Positions 37,381 to 50,500 of a stretch of DNA of 64,000 bases are shown here, piece by piece; the first letter of the stretch is position 1, and every line of letters starts with the position of its first letter. The stretch is from Lasioglossum baleicum. Its lineage: Eukaryota; Arthropoda; Insecta; Hymenoptera; Halictidae. The notes under the pieces were generated by a model that ran no database searches, was not told the origin of the DNA, and saw only the letters and a list, made by a program, of their open reading frames with translations. Where the stretch lies: assembly GCF_051020765.1 (NCBI RefSeq), contig NC_134934.1, positions 12,352,001-12,416,000 of the forward strand. Direction: 5' to 3'. Made by a program: the position numbers and the translations under genes.

Positions 37381-40177
37381 TTAATATTCCGAAACTGTAA
37401 ACCATCGAATCGAACGACCATCCTCCTACGGACGGTCTCTCTTAATGACGTCGACTGTTCTCTCTCTTTCTCTTTTTTCGCTCTCTCTCTATCTCTCGCT
37501 TCGTCGACCGCCCCGAGGCCCGACGAAGTTATGCGAACCGTTTCAAGGTATCTAGGTTTACGACGTAGACACGGATTGCTTGTTCTTTGGTTCTGCTTGA
37601 ACGTGCAGATTGATCTTTCCTGGTAAATCGAGGACTGCCGCAACACCATTGGCTACGGAGAATTGTACACTTCTGGACAAAATCGTAAGGCTAACCGAAA
37701 GTTATTGGAGTAAGTGATTCGCGTGGAGTTTATAGGAAATTGTGGAACCATTTGTTTGCAGTCAGTACGTTCGCAGATTAGATGCACAGTACCAGATAAA
37801 TTTCGTTCAAAGTTGTAGATGGAAAAAATTATAAATAGATTGCGGATTTATGTATATATTTGAAAAGAGTCGGTACATAAAACACAAAATATTAAAAACA
37901 TCAAAAGAATTGCATTGGCGTTAGTCCATCTCTTTCTTGAAATTCACAACCGGTTTCGAGAGAGTGAGGGAGAGATCGGCGAGTTTGACGGATGAAATCA
38001 AAACTCGTTAGGGCTTCCACCGAATTAGCGGTATGATGGAAAGTTCATTATATCGGGCTTTTAATCTGTCGGCTTCGTTCTCCTTAACCACTTGATTCCT
38101 GTTGTGGTAGTCGCGAGAGGTCATTGCCCTTGTCCGAGGTCAGTTCGAGTGGCTGTTCGCACTGTGCTCGTGAGGTATGACGAATTTTTCAAATTGATGT
38201 GCGATAGTCGAATGAATAATTGTCCGGCAAAAAGATTAATCCTTTTATTTCATGCCTGTGTGCTTGCCGGGAAATATAAGAACGCATTCTATGTAAATTC
38301 CAGTACACGATGAACCGGATCAAAGGAAACTCACTGTACTCTATTAAGAATTATATTAATGTCTAAACAATATAAAAATGTAGCCGGAAGAATGACAAGG
38401 CTCTTGATCTAGTAGAACATTTATCAGACATTTAATAATAAATTCCCAGTCTACCAGTTACAATTCGTTTTAAATAACCATCCCTTTCACACTATTAGAA
38501 AATGCAATTTGAACGAGCAACCAAATAAATACGAGCAACCGATGTTTCGTCGAGTACGTCGATCACGACGTACGTTACGTTCGAGTACGTACGTTAATCA
38601 ACGTTTAACCGGATATTTAATGGTTAAATGATTATCGACGCTGAAACGGAAACTCGTAGCTTGAATGAATATAGAGCAGAGTGAAAATTTCGGGTCCTGG
38701 AAACTGTATGAGTCAACGACCAGACAAAGGGGAATCGGGATCGATGGGTTGGGAGAAAGAAGGGGCGAAATCCGTGAAACGCGGCATTGGCGAAAGGTAA
38801 GGTGGACAGTGGTCAGAGGGTCAAGGGTTTGGCCTAGGCTGGTCAAAGCTGATGGCCACAAGTGGCCGAAGAAAGTGAAGGGTCGAGGTAGAGTTCCAGA
38901 GAACCGTTCACTTCAAAGACGAAATATCTTCAGAATTTTGAACCCTTCGGTCTGGCAATTCCGCCAGAAGAATTTTCAGGTGTAACGATTGAAATAGTCC
39001 TAACCTCTGAATGTTTAGCAATTTTCAAATGGTACATTCAAGTGGTTTTTATTCAATTGTTCCGAGATATGGTGCTCTTGGAGACCACAAGAGCACCGTC
39101 GAAGCACCATTATATCAATAAGTACACAGCGAATTGCATTTTTCTGCTTGAATGACGGCATCGAATGGGTAATTCCAAACTCGTACCTGACAATGTACGT
39201 ATGTACGTACATTGCTCAAGATTATCGGGCGAATTGCACAAACCTGCTACGTCTACTCGTGTACAAATTAGGAGAAAATTCTACGGAATTTCACAGGCTC
39301 GATTGCCTAATTTTGAACTTTGACGTCAGTCCACCTTCGTCATACGCTAGAGCTCTCTAAAAGATTAACATCGCTGGAGTCGTTATGCCTTGTTTAGAAG
39401 CGTTCAATTCCTTTAGCGATGGCGAGTAGCTACCACTGACCTCGTTGATCTCGATCTTTGGCTCGATAGAGAAAAAAGAAATGGTCAAACGCTGGAACTA
39501 TACTCGATCTCACCGAATAATTACAATAAATTCTAGGTAAAAAGAAAAGAGAAACGTGCCGTGTGTTGCGTAAGATTTCGCAGAAGGTGACAATTTCCTG
39601 ATCAAAGAAGTAAGTAGACGTGCTATTGTTCACTTTCGAGAAACGTAAATACCGGAACTCGATGACTGATGTCCCGCTTTTTTTTCCTGCTGCTGTTGCA
39701 CCGTGCGTCAGCTGGATCGTAACAGAGAATTTTTACTAATTACGCAAGCGTAATGACGCAGGTCGCTAGCTTCGGAAGCTGGGAATTGGATTTGGTCCAC
39801 AAACTCGCGTGAACGGCTTGATAGTCAAGGATGAAAACGATTATCGCGTCAAGGCGCTCCGATTCTTTGGGAAAGAAACTGTTCTCGCATCACCAACGCG
39901 GTATGTACATATTACGATTATCGGGGGTGGTCACACATGTTCTTTTTTTTCTCTCTTTTTTTCATCATTTAATTTTCATGATCGCGTGAGTCAGCGAGAT
40001 GGCAATAAACGTCTGGGAAAATCGGAGGGTTGTAAATTTTGCGCGTCATACGTTCAACTACAGTCTCTAAAAATACAGACACCCAACTAATGGCTCGCGA
40101 CAGTTGTTTGGATTCGAGAGTCGTTCGAACTGATCATTTCTGCGATCTCCCGTAAACATAATCGCTGCGAAATTATC
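37381..40177. other. No gene recognised
   Basis: CT-rich tract at about 37456-37500, half-copy of the TAGACTGCGGAT family near 37830-37855, repeated GTACGT motifs at 38550-38600 and a full TGACGTCA at 39321-39328. Confidence 0.55.
39191..39214. repeat. Inverted repeat with 11-bp arms
   Basis: CAATGTACGTA, a TG spacer, then TACGTACATTG. Confidence 0.85.
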
Positions 40178-40179
40178 TA

Positions 40180-40829
40180 CAGTGGGTGTACAAAGTATTC
40201 GTACACCTTTTAAAAACTAATAACTTTTTTATAATTGTACCAAACGACCTGATTTTTTATAATCAATTAGAAGCAAAAATTTTTAATTTACAAGGTTACA
40301 TGCAAAAATAAAAAAGGGATTTTTAAAACTTTTTTATTGGGGCCCTTAAAGAAAATTTAAAATGTATGTTTTGTAGATCTAAAATAGTTACACACATGCT
40401 GAAAATTTCATCGAAATCGATTAACATACACGCGAGCTACAAGCGGTTAAAAATGGTAAAAATCATAGTTTTATACGACTTTTGATCAATTTCTGCTTCA
40501 AATCCACAGAATCGTACATCTTTCGATGCGTGTCATTTTTTCCTACGTCAACCGATTTCGTTGAAATTTTCAGCGTGTGTATAACTATTATAGATCTACA
40601 AAACATATATTTTAAATTTTCATTAGGGACCCAAATAAAAGAGTTTCAGAAAATGCCTTTTTTATTTTTGCATGTAACCTTGTAAATTAAAAATTTCTGG
40701 AAAATCTTTTTTGCATATCATTTCGTAAACCAATGCTTCTAATTGATTATAAACAATCAGGTCGTTTGGTACAATTATAAAAAAGTTATTAGTTTTTAAA
40801 AGGTGTACGAACACTTTGTACACCCACTG
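40180..40829. mobile_element. Tc1/mariner-type MITE, copy 3, complete
   Basis: 650 bp between TA dinucleotides (40178-40179 and 40830-40831). Left end CAGTGGGTGTACAAAGTATT; inverse of right end CAGTGGGTGTACAAAGTGTT. Arms pair over most of their length (ACCAAACGACCTGATT against AATCAGGTCGTTTGGT). Best-preserved family member in the window; no transposase. Confidence 0.78.
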
Positions 40830-41190
40830 TATTTCGATATTAGTAGCCCTTTTTCCTGTTGGCGGTTTCCACGAATATTATCGCTAAAAATAACTTTAGC
40901 GAGATAATGAATATTTGGAGTGAAACCGTCGTCGTACTTGTCAGAAAGATTACACGTGTCCCATTATTCAAGAAAAAAATGTAGAAAATAAAATTACCGA
41001 GGCAACTACAAGCAGCACTTCAAAACTTGATTCGGTGGCCATGTGTGCCTCGCTGACGTAGCGGTTATTCATTTACAAATTCGAATCCACCCCCGATGAG
41101 CGTGATCCGGAATACCAACGAGACACGATTGTGACATAAAGTGGGATAATGCTAGGCCGAAATAAATCATGGGACTTACTTGAGGAACAC

Positions 41191-41259
<69 letters not shown>
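41191..41259 (+). repeat. (GA)n microsatellite
   Basis: About 34 GA units with a single A interruption near 41204. Any open frame across it is an artefact of the repeat. Confidence 0.95.
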
Positions 41260-41262
<3 letters not shown>

Positions 41263-44184
41263 CGACGTGGCATAGGCGTGAGAACTAAACGTGTGCGAAT
41301 ATTTGGAATATCGAATTTGAATCGAGATGCTCAAGACTTCGTAGTATTCTGGTAATTTCACAAGAAACTACACGAACAATCTGAACTCTCTGAAGCATTT
41401 CCGTTCGGCTGCAACCATTCGCATACTTCAAAATTATTCGTCTTCCCAGACGCTCATGCGAAGAGGATAACAGGTCTATGAAAAGGATCATTATGATAAA
41501 TACAATATTATTTGACTAGGCCCCGTCTGTTTCAGTTTCGATAAGTATCCGGATTTTTTAGAGGCCAGATAGCTGTTGATGACTAATGGAACATATCCAT
41601 TTTTTATTATCGTATTGTAAAGGATTGTCTCGTTGATTTATGCTAATCTTTCTTTTTTCTCGGACGTCTAGAGTTAGCATACAATAAATATCTGAGGTTC
41701 TAAAAAAAGGAGGTATTCATAAAATAGAGGATTTAGCTACAGTTTGAATGCTAGAGCTATTTCCAGTTCCTCCATCGTCCGAAAATATTTAGATACGACT
41801 TCTTTGCGACTCTCCGGACAAAATACAATCTATAATTAACGCGTAGGTATTCTAGACCACTGCCGATTCTCATTTATTCCAATTTCGATTTTTATTAGAG
41901 TTGATTGTAAATAGACTGCAGATTTTCATGTGAAATAAATATGTTCTGCATCGATTGTAAAAAAACGGGAATAAAAGGAGTAGAATTCTGTTTCTTTCTT
42001 CAATCATTTTAATAAATTGCAAGTCGTGTCATAATTGTTAAAGATTAAAGAACAGAAGAAGAATTTTAAGAAGCTAACAAATCGTTTCTTTTGGTTATAA
42101 ACACTAATATAGTCCACTAATGAAACATTTATCTATTAATAAGATGAAGTAAATAGTATAAAGTTGTACGGCATAGATAAAACTTTATAAGAGGTCGTAT
42201 AAAAGGATCAGGGGCGTATCGTTCTTGGCATTTCTCAAATATGCATACGGGTATCGATATATCGCAGCTCGCCACTGAAAGGGTTAGGTACACGACACGA
42301 CCAGCTCTCGAATCAATAAAACATCAGTGACGAAAAATCATTTCCTCATTAACCTTCACACACTATCCCCGAGCTACGAGCAAATTAAGGGAATCCATTC
42401 TCCGATAATTAGAGTATCGAACGCGTATATACATTATTCACAATATAACGAATCGATAATGATCGAACTACCGTGTCTCTAAATTAAGAAACGAATTTAT
42501 CATGAAAATTTCATTGTCGATAAATATACGAGGCCCGATCGAGTGAAATCTCGCGGATTTCAACCGCGTTTGTTTTATTTAACCCGTTGCAGTAATATGC
42601 TCGACGTGAATGGTCATCGATTTTATGTCATTTCCTATTTATTCACTTGTTCGAGAGCCCGGTCTAATTCCAACCGGATCCACCGCAATGAATCTTGAAT
42701 ACAATTGAACACTATCAAAGGTTGCTCTCGCGAGTATACAGGGAAACTAACTTTCAGGGTTTCTCGAAAAATCTGGAATGTCTGCTGCTCGAACTCCTTT
42801 AAAATTTCAACTCTGAACGTATTATACCTGATTATCCGAAGCGCTCGAACAGTGAACTTTATCCTGAAGTTTAACTCTTCAAACAGAATATTGTTTGGTT
42901 TAGATCCTGCAGTACTGATCCAGATTAATTAATAATTTCTAGTACAAATGGTTAGCAATTTTATCTGACAACAATATTTCTCTCATTCAGCTCCCTAATA
43001 AATAATTCACGAGAAAAAAGTCCACGATCGATCAGTGAATCAATCCAAAAACTTCCAGAAATCCCAATTTCCCCGAAAAATCCGATTACGATCATAGATG
43101 AACCTGGTATCTCCCGTGCGAATCACGGCCCGTCAAAGCAATGTCCACAAACGAAGGCCAAACAGAAGCGTAATCCCTCCACAAACGATTCCAGGGGGGC
43201 AGAAAGCAATCTAAAGATCCGATTAAACCTACGCCAAAAACTGCGGCAAGGTTTCGCGCTGGTTGCGTGGGCGTGAAACCCCGTACGCGTTAACGATCAT
43301 TCAGGGAGGTATGTTCCTTATCGTGGGTTTTTCGTTAAAAAAAAAAAAAGGAAAAGAAGAACACCATGAACCCAGGGGTCATTTCCCGGCAGTTTCATGC
43401 GGAAAATGTTCTGTCCGTCCCCACACCCCTGTTGGATTCCGGGTTGTAGAATCGCGTAAAACTCTTGTACAAAAGTGTTTATTCTAAATGAGGTTTATTC
43501 AACTGCTGTCGGTTACAAAGCTGTGTTAGAGATGTACTTATAAGAGAACAAATGTATTTACTTTATGCATGACAAATTTTATCATTGCATTTACGGCAAA
43601 AAATGAATAGGTGAAATGCAAAGCTGTGAAGGGATCAAATGGATTTAATAATGTAATTGCATTATTTGCGAATTATTAAAATGATCAAATTAACGGATAC
43701 ACACGTTCTGCATAAAGATCCGTAGTCTAATGATTGCAATGATAGACACTGAATTTTTTTTATACGACAATGGAGGGTAGAATGGTCGACGTGTGGAAGA
43801 GAATGTGAAAGGCCAAATGTCTTGATGAGTGACGTGGGAGGAAGAGGCCAAGGGTTGATTCGATGACCAACTTATTTCGTACTTCTCACTGACAAATCAC
43901 AATGCGTCGGGGTTTACGTTGAGATTACTTTGGCTGACATCTAGCACCCCTTTCGCCGGCTGATCCCTCGCCCTCTGCCCCTTGTTGTCTCCGACGTGGC
44001 CCTGTTATTTCAGGTTGATTCCAGTTCTATTTACAGATGGTCGACGCGAGAACATAGCGGTGGCATTTCGTAAATCTCTCCCGGTTTAACCGTATCGGGC
44101 GTCGTAGGAGTCTTTGAGGGCTGAGGTGACGCTCCGGCTGCGCGGCGGCTGCGTCTTCTTACGTTGGCGCGATAAAGCAAGCCT

Positions 44185-44240
44185 CTGGCGGGGGCGGGGG
44201 ATCTGGTGGGGCCCGGGATTGACGTCGTTCAATGACGTCA
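44185..44240 (+). promoter_or_regulatory. GC box and paired CRE-like sites
   Basis: GGGGCGGGGG at about 44190-44199 is followed by TGACGTCG at 44220-44227 and a full TGACGTCA at 44233-44240, within a GC-rich patch of about 340 bp. No adjacent gene was found; regulatory role is inference. Confidence 0.3.
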
Positions 44241-44325
44241 AGCAGGACCGTGCCGAAAGCGCCCAGGAACCACGTTCACCGGCGGCTAATATCCTTCCTA
44301 CGTGACCTAGTCGCCGAAGCTTCGT

Positions 44326-44355
44326 TCTGCTCTGCTCTGCTCTGCTCTGCTCCGT
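44326..44355 (+). repeat. (TCTGC)n pentanucleotide repeat
   Basis: Five to six tandem TCTGC units in a GC-rich patch. Confidence 0.9.
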
Positions 44356-47300
44356 TCCGCGCCTCTCCGAAAAAGAGAACAAAAGGATCTATTTCCGCAG
44401 CCCCGATGCCCCGACCTCCCACAGGTGACAATATAGCTGATGCTCAGGTGTCGCCGATCCCTTCATTAACCCGAGAACCCGTCATTCTGACGGTTAAATT
44501 CCAATTTTTCAATTTCCGATTGATATTTCGTATATTTTCCGTATCTTTTTCCTTTTCCTTTACTTGTAATCGATACTTTCTCATTTTTCTTTTCGTTTTT
44601 ATCCTCATCCTGTCTTTTTTTCCTTTCGCCACAAGGGTCGCACCTGTTATCGAAAAGAGTACAACTTTCATGTAACCACATTCGATGTGGTTTCGATTTT
44701 CACGCTATTTTGAAACGTACGGTGCTTAGAAAGTTAGTGGTCTGACTACGGAAGACTACATTCTAATTCAACGCTAAGCTTGGTAGAAGCACTAGAAGTG
44801 ACTGACATGTGTTGCTTTATCAGAACGCCAAGATTGAATTCGTTTAGATTTTACTTCGATTTTATTGTAGTGTCAAGTACAATAAAAATGACAATATTTT
44901 TTACAGTCTTGGAGGGAAAATATGTTTATTTGCTGGGAAACCTATCATAGTAAACGTCACGTCAGACATTAACGCCCTCTTGACGCATTTATAGGAAATT
45001 AAAAATGACTCGCTCTAATCGCGCGGTACTTATGGCATTTACTACTCAATTTGTGTGCGCTTACCTGTAATTTAAAGCCTGTTCACGCTATTTGTAAATT
45101 GTATACATAGCTGCTTCGTGGTTATCTGGACAGAAACCGCTCAAGGTCTAAAATATATTGTGCAAAAATAAGAAACTAGACATTCGAAATGTATCAAAAC
45201 ACATTCTTCGAAAAAATGTACAGAAGTGTGCAAATTCGTTCTTCCATTTTCTTTAACTCATCAGAAATCTATAATTGTCTTTATTTGGATATTCGTTAGG
45301 GAAACGTAATTGTAAGTATTAAAATAGTTCACGTTACTGATAGAGCCAGCATGAAAAATTGTTGGATAATATTCTGCATGAAAGCTACAATGTTTTAGTA
45401 CGTCAAGAGTTTAGAACCTCCAGTAGAATGATGACAGATGATCATAAATCAAGATGAAGGTTCTTCTGCTCGTTACCTAACGAACTTAAGTTCCGGATAC
45501 ATATTCTCTGAAACATCTTGACGGCTAATATTTTTTAACATACTCTTAGATCAATCTCTCATATATTCATTCAATCCTGCGTATAAAATTTGTTCCATCA
45601 TTAATCCCTTGCCGTATTTTAACGAATCACGCTCGCGGTAAAGATGTTAAACAAAGTCTAACAAATATATGAGTGTTACGCCTTTCATTTGAAATGAAAT
45701 AAAATCTGATTCGTTTGTAATCAATATTTGAGCATTAAAATAAAAATGTAGCCATACAAGAAATATAAATATTCTTTTCTCTTCTACGACATTTTTCGGG
45801 ATAAAGACGTTTTAATAACTATAACTGCGGAAAAAATGATACGGCGAGGAGTTAAAAACAGTAGAAACTTTTTTTAAAACATTCTTACGTACAGTTTTCT
45901 ATTAAAAATTAAATTTGTCTATTCCTAACACTATTCCCGACTATTAACTACAAGATTTCTTCATTTAATATTTTCACAAACATCTCAATCAATAAAACGC
46001 TTCTATATTTCTCCGAAAAACAAACGAGGATATAAAACTACCGATCGCTAGACCAATCTACATAAATTATCGCAGGTCACGCAGGAACAGACAAGCTGAA
46101 AATACACATGTTATAAATTTGTAAGTCGAGTATAATCAATTTGTTAAATTGCAAGGCCTTGGGTGACAGTTCCCATGATTCCTGCCGGGAGATACAGGTC
46201 AGTGAGCGAACTCAACGGCAAGAATCATCTGCGCTGCGTACGATAACAGGTTTTATAGACCGTATGATATCTCAGACGATTAATGGTCGACCTCGGCGTG
46301 AACGTGCCATGTTACGGATTATTTCAGTTTACGTCTTCAACAGCACGGTCATTGGTTTTGAGTACTTAATACGAAAACCGGGAGCGTTACGCGTGACCTA
46401 TAGTACATATAGCCGACGCGATTGACTCGCAAATTAGACGGCTGAATATCTTCGAAACTATTACCCTGCGCGCGTTCATTAACACTTTTCTCGTGTTAGC
46501 AATCCCTAAAGTTTCTGGCCATGAATTACGATTAAGCCTTAATTACGGAGAATGATCTGCCATTACCCAAAGTCAAAAATCAATTGTTCTCGAGCCACAA
46601 ATTTTTACAGGGAACAATCCACTTTTTACAGAGAATAATCACAATTGCCGGAACTCGGAAAACAATTATTCTTCAGCTACAAATTTTCATTCCGGACTGT
46701 CACTATTTCAGAAAACGCTTACGAGGATTTCTCTGATATGAAACATTCCTCGCAGGCAGAACTGCATCCCAGATAGAACTGTAACTGCGTTTTTATGTCA
46801 GACGTCGCAAGACTCCGAGAAAAAAAGGTATCCACGACCTCCTGGCCATATCAAACTGAAGTGCTCCCTCGAAAGGGTAGAAGCAATAGTTTCACTGCTC
46901 GCCGAAGTAGAATGTGTAGGCGCGAGCAAGACACTTTCCCGACGAGTTCAGAAACACGTTCAAATAAATAAAGGAAGACCAAGACTGTAGAGAAAAACGG
47001 ATATGATGAGACAAATTGGCTAAAAACACAATCCTGTTAATTAATACATTAAACTGCTGAAAGCGCATTTCTGTTCACCATAATTCCGATTACAGTTCTG
47101 GAAACCACAGAAGCCTATATTCGCAGAATGGGAAGCATGATCGTATCACCGCGGCGAGGACAATCCTTATAAAAAGATGGAAAGTTGGCGAGACCGAAGG
47201 AAAAGCGGATTTTCACGCGAAAGAAGTTTGTTTCTCGTGGGACCACGGAAAGCAAAGTCGTGCTCGCGTGATAGACTAACGATATTAATTTCGTTCTGGG

Positions 47301-47429
47301 ACTGGTTAGGTGATATTCGAGGAAACTGATGTCCTTCTCTGGGAACGAGTTTATCATGCATACACTAACACTATCAACGGAATTCAGGGAAGGCCGAAAA
47401 TATCATACACGTAGAAATACCATGAAAAA

Positions 47430-47590
47430 CGACAAATGAAAATGAAATGAATTTCAAAATGACCACCTTCTGCATTGCTACAAACTTGACATCGTTTATA
47501 AACAAACTTCATATAACATTTTTTTCGTATTTTCACTTGCAGATCATGCTCCTACAATCTTGCCGGAAAAGTAGGAAACACCCTGTATAA
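47430..47590 (-). mobile_element. DNA transposon remnant with transposase-like C-terminus
   Basis: On the minus strand one frame reads KRCQVCSNAEGGHFE, resembling the C-terminal R-C-x-x-C...G-G-H-F-E motif of insect Tc1/mariner-superfamily transposases as I recall it. Next to it is an element end, TATACAGGGTGTTTCC (inverse of 47573-47588). The rest of the transposase is absent. Confidence 0.4.
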
Positions 47591-50500
47591 TTTAGGATGA
47601 GAATGGTTCTGCACCCGTTCGATGTTCGCGAATAAAAACGGTTGAAGCGAAGAGAGGCAACAAATCAAGTTCGGCTCACGCAAGAAACATAAATAAAGCG
47701 ACGACAACGCGCGGATAAGAAGTAGAATTCTGTATAGCAGAAGGTGAGCAAAAATTCGCAGAAATTACGCCGAAGTTCGTCGGTAGGGAGCCGCGAGGAA
47801 ATGGAAGGAAGTAATGGTCGACTTTGAGACGGTACTTGAGTTCTCTAGGAAGGAACGCTTGTAGCAACCCTTTCACGGTCCTTGATTCCGCTGTGCGTTT
47901 CAAGTCTTGCTGCACACGAGCTTCCCAACGAAACGACCGAATGAATTCGCTGAATGAAGAAAGAACGCGAGCGTGAGGACACGCGCAATTATTTATTTCG
48001 GAAACGAGTATCGGCGGTGCAACGCTATTTCCGACCGCGTCAACAGGCGAATCAACATGGAAGCAACATGGGCTGACCTGGCCACTTGTTTAAAATTGTC
48101 AACAGACAAATTAACGTGCCGGCACTGGCAAATCTTCGCCGGCAGCTCTAGTTTTACCCGTTCAACGCTCCGCTTCCAGCTACCGCGGTTTAAAACCAAT
48201 TTTTCTAATCCTATTATTCTATGATCCTATTACTTGAATTTGCTATATTCTACTTTCTGGTTTGGTCACCGCATCGAATAGCCACCCGTTTCCTCTTGCG
48301 TGTCAGTATTTTTGCCTTTCGTTGCATTCTTTATTATTTGACGAACCGAACAGTTTTGGTTCTGCAGATCGACCTTTCAATTTACGGTTCACAGACCTTG
48401 ATTTCGACGAAAATCTCGGTTTCTGGATAAACGAGAATAAAATAACATTGAAACATTTTTCTTTTCGTCCTGTATCTCGCCTCCTTTCATCTGGTACGTA
48501 AAAGAGTTAAAGAGTTTAAAAAATGTCAAATATTTTGTTATTGTTAATTGCGCCGTTTATTACGCTGAAATGTAGAGTATAAATCACCTGGCTTACGTAC
48601 GGCTGACGAACATTCAAATAAGACGAAAAAGATAGGAACGTAATGAAGGAGACTGTACGAGTGTCTATTCGAGGTAACAGATAATAAATACAGATAAACA
48701 TGCGCATGACGTATTGGATCATGTGCTTGTACAAAAGTATTTAATGTACGTGGCAAGAATTGACAATTGCGATCCACAACTTCGTTATTTACAAAGGAGT
48801 GTTTCGACTGAGAAATATCGTCTAAACTCTGCGTAGACGCCTTAATTGGATCATTTATCAGAGTCGAATTCGAGTACGACCCCCAACTTCAGCACACTGT
48901 ATAATTAGTTCCAAGTGACTATCACTTTCCTTCCACACCTTCTATTTTTCCAGCAGACCGAAACTGTCCTTTACCTGTGCGACTCTAGCAGCGTGGCGCA
49001 GGCGTAGCTTTCATTTCGAGCTAGAATAAGTTAATGACGATGAGTCGTGCGTTTCGCGAGCCGTCACGAACTGTTAATTATCGTCACGCTGAAAACAGGA
49101 TCAAAGAGGCAGCGATATTTTAAATCGCGCCGCGAAACGCGTCTGACGCACGAGACGGCACTTTATTATTGAAATAAAAAAAAAAGCGTAGAGGAGCAGA
49201 AAAATAAGAAGGCGCGCGGTCATCGTACGGAAAGAGAGACTGAGGGTGGGAGAAAACGCGAGAAAGAGGGAAGGAAAGAAAAAGTGTAGGAGAAATGTTT
49301 GCCGAGGGAAATTTGCGCGTGTCGCGAAAAATTCGCCGGATCCGACGCGGTTACGACTTCCTTCCGGGATCGTCATCACGAGCTTTCGACGAGTGCATCA
49401 CACCCGCGCGCACGAACCGTCCCGGCGGCGCGGAGTGTTCGGGCTGTTTTAATTATGACGCACTTTGAGCATATTACGCCAAAGCGTCCATGGCATGATG
49501 CCGAAAATACGTCGATGAAAGACTCGCGCGATGACGCTCGGAACTGGCCGGCCAACGGGATTACATTTCGAATAACTTGGATAAATTGCAAACACTTCGC
49601 CCGGCTAGATCCGCGCTGACGCTAGTCGCGAATTCCTCGCCCGACAATTAACTCGTCCCCATGCCAAGCGATAGCAACAATAATAGAGCGGCTTTATTGC
49701 GTCGCGGGAAAGGATAAACAAATACGCAGGGAAAGGAAATATCGAAATAACTTCGATCCGGTGTCGAGAGCTAACGTTTTCAACCCTTTGTGGACTTTTT
49801 AAAATACTAGAAATATTTTCCTCGGGCAAAGTTATGATGAATTACAATTGAATTACTTCACGAATTATATTTACAAAGTCATTCAATTACATTGTACTCA
49901 ATTATTTCCTAAGTCGAAATTCAGTCACTTCATACGATTAAATTACGATGTAATTCGTTTTTACAATGGAAATACAATAATTGTGGCACTAATCGCCTAT
50001 GCGGTCATACTCACTGAGGCAATTGTCAGCAAGTTTTAAATTAGTTTTAATGAACACTCTTTGTTCAAACATCTTGTCGTTAAGATTGCTGGATTTTGGA
50101 AGGTTGTCATCGTCGCATAAGAAAACATCCTCATAAACATAAAATTAAGTTGCCTGTGCCCATATTTTCCACATTAAGTGAGTAATGTATACATTGAGAA
50201 ATTTACATTATACATTGTATTTCAATTACATTTTATTTCAATTGTACTTATGATGCCCGTAATTAGCAATCAGATTACGTGAAAGGTTCGAATTACGTAA
50301 TGCAATTACAATGTAACTCAAATAGTGTGTACATAAAATACGAATTACGTACAGTCAAAGATTTTGAAATTGATTGATTATCGACTTTGTTTTCGCAACG
50401 AATAAAGAAGAATACTAAAGATAAATGAATTTATGTTACGACATAATAATTATCCAAGAAAGTACGAGAGTCTCCAGCAATTCTCATATTTACCAGCAAG

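Larger units (their letters stand above)
40832..47429. other. No gene recognised
   Basis: Apart from the microsatellites and the GC-rich patch at 44080-44420, there are half-copies of the TAGACTGCGGAT family at 41905-41960 and 43706-43740, and a diverged short tandem pair at 46581-46614 and 46663-46695. Confidence 0.55.

Noticed and set aside
41149..41355. Open frames of alternating Arg-Glu or Leu-Ser on both strands
   Set aside because: They are translations of the (GA)n microsatellite.
44232..44675. 147-codon + strand frame
   Set aside because: Composed of a GC-rich patch, the TCTGC repeat and a T-rich run; no domain and no conserved-looking segment.
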